NCBI RefSeq assembly: GCF_037201975.1
Contig: NZ_CP147520.1
Span: 6,882,001-6,946,000, forward strand
Length of the DNA: 64,000 bases
Direction: 5' to 3'
DNA from: Streptomyces sp. TG1A-60
Lineage (GTDB): Bacteria; Actinomycetota; Actinomycetes; Streptomycetales; Streptomycetaceae
The first letter of the stretch is position 1. Each line of letters opens with the position of its first letter. The notes under the pieces are model-generated. The model was not told where the DNA came from and ran no database searches. It worked only from the letters and a program-made list of their open reading frames with translations. The translations under genes were made by a program, and so were the position numbers. Positions 62,581-64,000 of this stretch are shown here, piece after piece.

Positions 62581-64000
62581 ATGAGTGATCGCACCGCCTC
62601 GTCGCGAACCGTGCTGCTGCGCGGTGGAGAAGTCCACAGCCCCGCCGACCCGTTCGCCACCGCGATGGTCGTGGAGCACGGACAGATCGCCTGGGTCGGC
62701 TCCGAGGGCGCCGCCGACGCCTTCGTGAGCGGCGTCGACGAGGTGATCGACCTCGAAGGAGCCCTGGTGACACCGGCGTTCACCGACGCCCATGTGCACA
62801 CCACGGCTACCGGCCTCGCCCTCACCGGCCTGGACCTCTCCACGGCCCCATCCCGGGAGGCCGCCCTCGTTCTCGTACGGGAATTCGCAGCCGCCCGCCC
62901 GGCCGACCGAGTCCTCCTCGGCCACGGCTGGGACGCCGCCCGCTGGCCCGACGGCCGCCCGCCGACCCGCGCCCAGCTCGACGAGGCCACCGGCAACCGA
63001 CCGCTCTACCTCAGCCGGATCGACGTCCACTCGGCGGTCGTCACCACGGCCCTGCTCGACCTGGTGCCCGGCGCCGACGGCTTCGAGGACGGCCCGCTCA
63101 CCGGCGACGCCCACCACGCCGCACGCGCCACCGCGCTCGGCGCCATCACCCCGGCCCAGCGCGCTGAGGCCCAGCGGGCCGCCCTCGCCCGGGCCGCCTC
63201 GCTGGGTGTCGGCTCGGTCCACGAGTGCGCGGGCCCGGAGATCTCCTCCGAGGACGACTTCACCGAGCTGCTGCGACTCGCGGCCGAGGAGCCCGGCCCC
63301 CGCGTCGTCGGCTACTGGGCCGAGCGGGGCGAAGAGGGCGTGGCGAAGGCGCGCGCCCTGGGGGCGGTCGGCGCCGCGGGCGATCTCTTCGTCGACGGCG
63401 CGCTCGGCTCCCACACGGCCTGCCTGCACGAGCCGTACGCCGACGCCTCGCACACCGGTACGGCGTACCTGGACGCGGCGGCCGTCGCCGCCCATGTCGT
63501 CGCGTGCACCGAGGCGGGCCTCCAGGCGGGCTTCCACGCCATCGGGGACGCCGCGGTGGCCTCGGTGGTCGAGGGGATGCGTACGGCCGCCGAGAAGGTC
63601 GGCCCGGCCCGTGTGCGGGCCGCCCGGCACCGCGTCGAACACGCCGAGATGCTCACCCCCGAAACCGTCGCCGCCTTCGCCGAACTAGGCCTCACCGCCT
63701 CCGTCCAGCCGGCCTTCGACGCGCTCTGGGGCGGCGAGGAGGGCATGTACGCCCGGCGGCTGGGCGCCGGCCGTGCCCGTACCCTCAACCCGTTCGCGGC
63801 CCTCCTGCGCGCCGGCGTACCGCTGGCGTTCGGTTCCGACAGCCCGGTCACACCCCTCGACCCATGGGGTACCGTCCGCGCGGCGGCCTTCCATCGCACG
63901 CCGGAGCACCAGGTGTCCGTGCGTGCCGCGTTCACGGCGCACACGCGGGGCGGCTGGCGGGCGATCGGCCGGGACGACGCGGGAATCCTCGTACCGGGGG
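62581..64000 (+). CDS. YtcJ-type metal-dependent amidohydrolase, 3' end outside window
   Basis: The frame runs from the ATG at 62581 to the window end without a stop (473 codons). It shows an amidohydrolase_3 fold: FTDAHVHTT metal site (HxH), LLGHGWDAARWPDGRPP, FVDGALGSHTACL, QAGFHAIGDAAV, HRVEHAEML and AFGSDSPVTPLDPW. These proteins hydrolyse amides or formyl groups; the natural substrate of YtcJ-like members is mostly unknown. Only about 30-60 residues should be missing. Confidence 0.9.
   Translation, partial: MSDRTASSRTVLLRGGEVHSPADPFATAMVVEHGQIAWVGSEGAADAFVSGVDEVIDLEGALVTPAFTDAHVHTTATGLALTGLDLSTAPSREAALVLVREFAAARPADRVLLGHGWDAARWPDGRPPTRAQLDEATGNRPLYLSRIDVHSAVVTTALLDLVPGADGFEDGPLTGDAHHAARATALGAITPAQRAEAQRAALARAASLGVGSVHECAGPEISSEDDFTELLRLAAEEPGPRVVGYWAERGEEGVAKARALGAVGAAGDLFVDGALGSHTACLHEPYADASHTGTAYLDAAAVAAHVVACTEAGLQAGFHAIGDAAVASVVEGMRTAAEKVGPARVRAARHRVEHAEMLTPETVAAFAELGLTASVQPAFDALWGGEEGMYARRLGAGRARTLNPFAALLRAGVPLAFGSDSPVTPLDPWGTVRAAAFHRTPEHQVSVRAAFTAHTRGGWRAIGRDDAGILVPG

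Overview
The window is a stretch of chromosome from a Streptomyces or very close relative. It is very GC-rich with strong third-position G/C, many genes start with GTG, and it carries the developmental regulator BldD, the actinobacterial integration host factor and sugar/chitin control elements. The order aroC-aroK-aroB ... efp-nusB-bldD-pyr operon-mihF-gmk-rpoZ-coaBC-metK-priA-fmt-rsmB-rpe ... rib operon-hisE-hisG is the conserved core layout that I recall from S. coelicolor around SCO1496 to SCO1427. No rRNA, tRNA or CRISPR array was found.

Layout. 1-3.5 kb: end of the shikimate operon (aroC partial, aroK, aroB) and a proline-rich P-loop protein. 3.7-5.3 kb: an IS110-family insertion element whose leader may encode a bridge RNA. 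5.4-8.3 kb: an M24 peptidase-like protein with altered metal ligands, efp, nusB and, convergent, bldD with its own promoter and operator. 8.4-18.5 kb: the complete UMP pathway (pyrR, pyrB, pyrC, a membrane-anchored protein of unknown role, carA, carB, pyrD, pyrF), led by a PyrR-binding hairpin that overlaps the Shine-Dalgarno sequence. 18.6-32 kb: nucleoid protein, gmk, rpoZ, coaBC, metK, a degenerate PriA, fmt, rsmB, an MMPL exporter and rpe.

32-45 kb is more accessory: a frameshifted SorC-type regulator, an orphan barstar-like gene with a duplicated start region, guaB1, a permease remnant with an Lrp regulator, an MFS transporter, a davA-davB-like pair (lysine to 5-aminovalerate is the closest recalled match), a DUF5995-like gene, another MFS transporter, and a ROK regulator interrupted by a low-complexity insert of about 180 residues. 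45-50.4 kb: FMN riboswitch, ribE-ribM-ribBA-ribH, then hisE-hisG and a PH-like protein. 50.4-53.1 kb: two overlapping CNNM/CBS membrane protein genes with a leader that can form two mutually exclusive hairpins.

53-64 kb: a CbxX/EccA-type AAA protein, a uridine-kinase-like gene, a C39-like secreted protease broken by two frameshifts, a TetR regulator, a chitinase remnant that still carries DasR-like operators, an acyl-CoA dehydrogenase, small unknown genes, an Lrp regulator and a YtcJ-type amidohydrolase cut by the window edge. All six frame disruptions whose direction I could assign are losses of one base, mostly in G or C runs. This may reflect homopolymer undercalling in the assembly rather than true gene decay.
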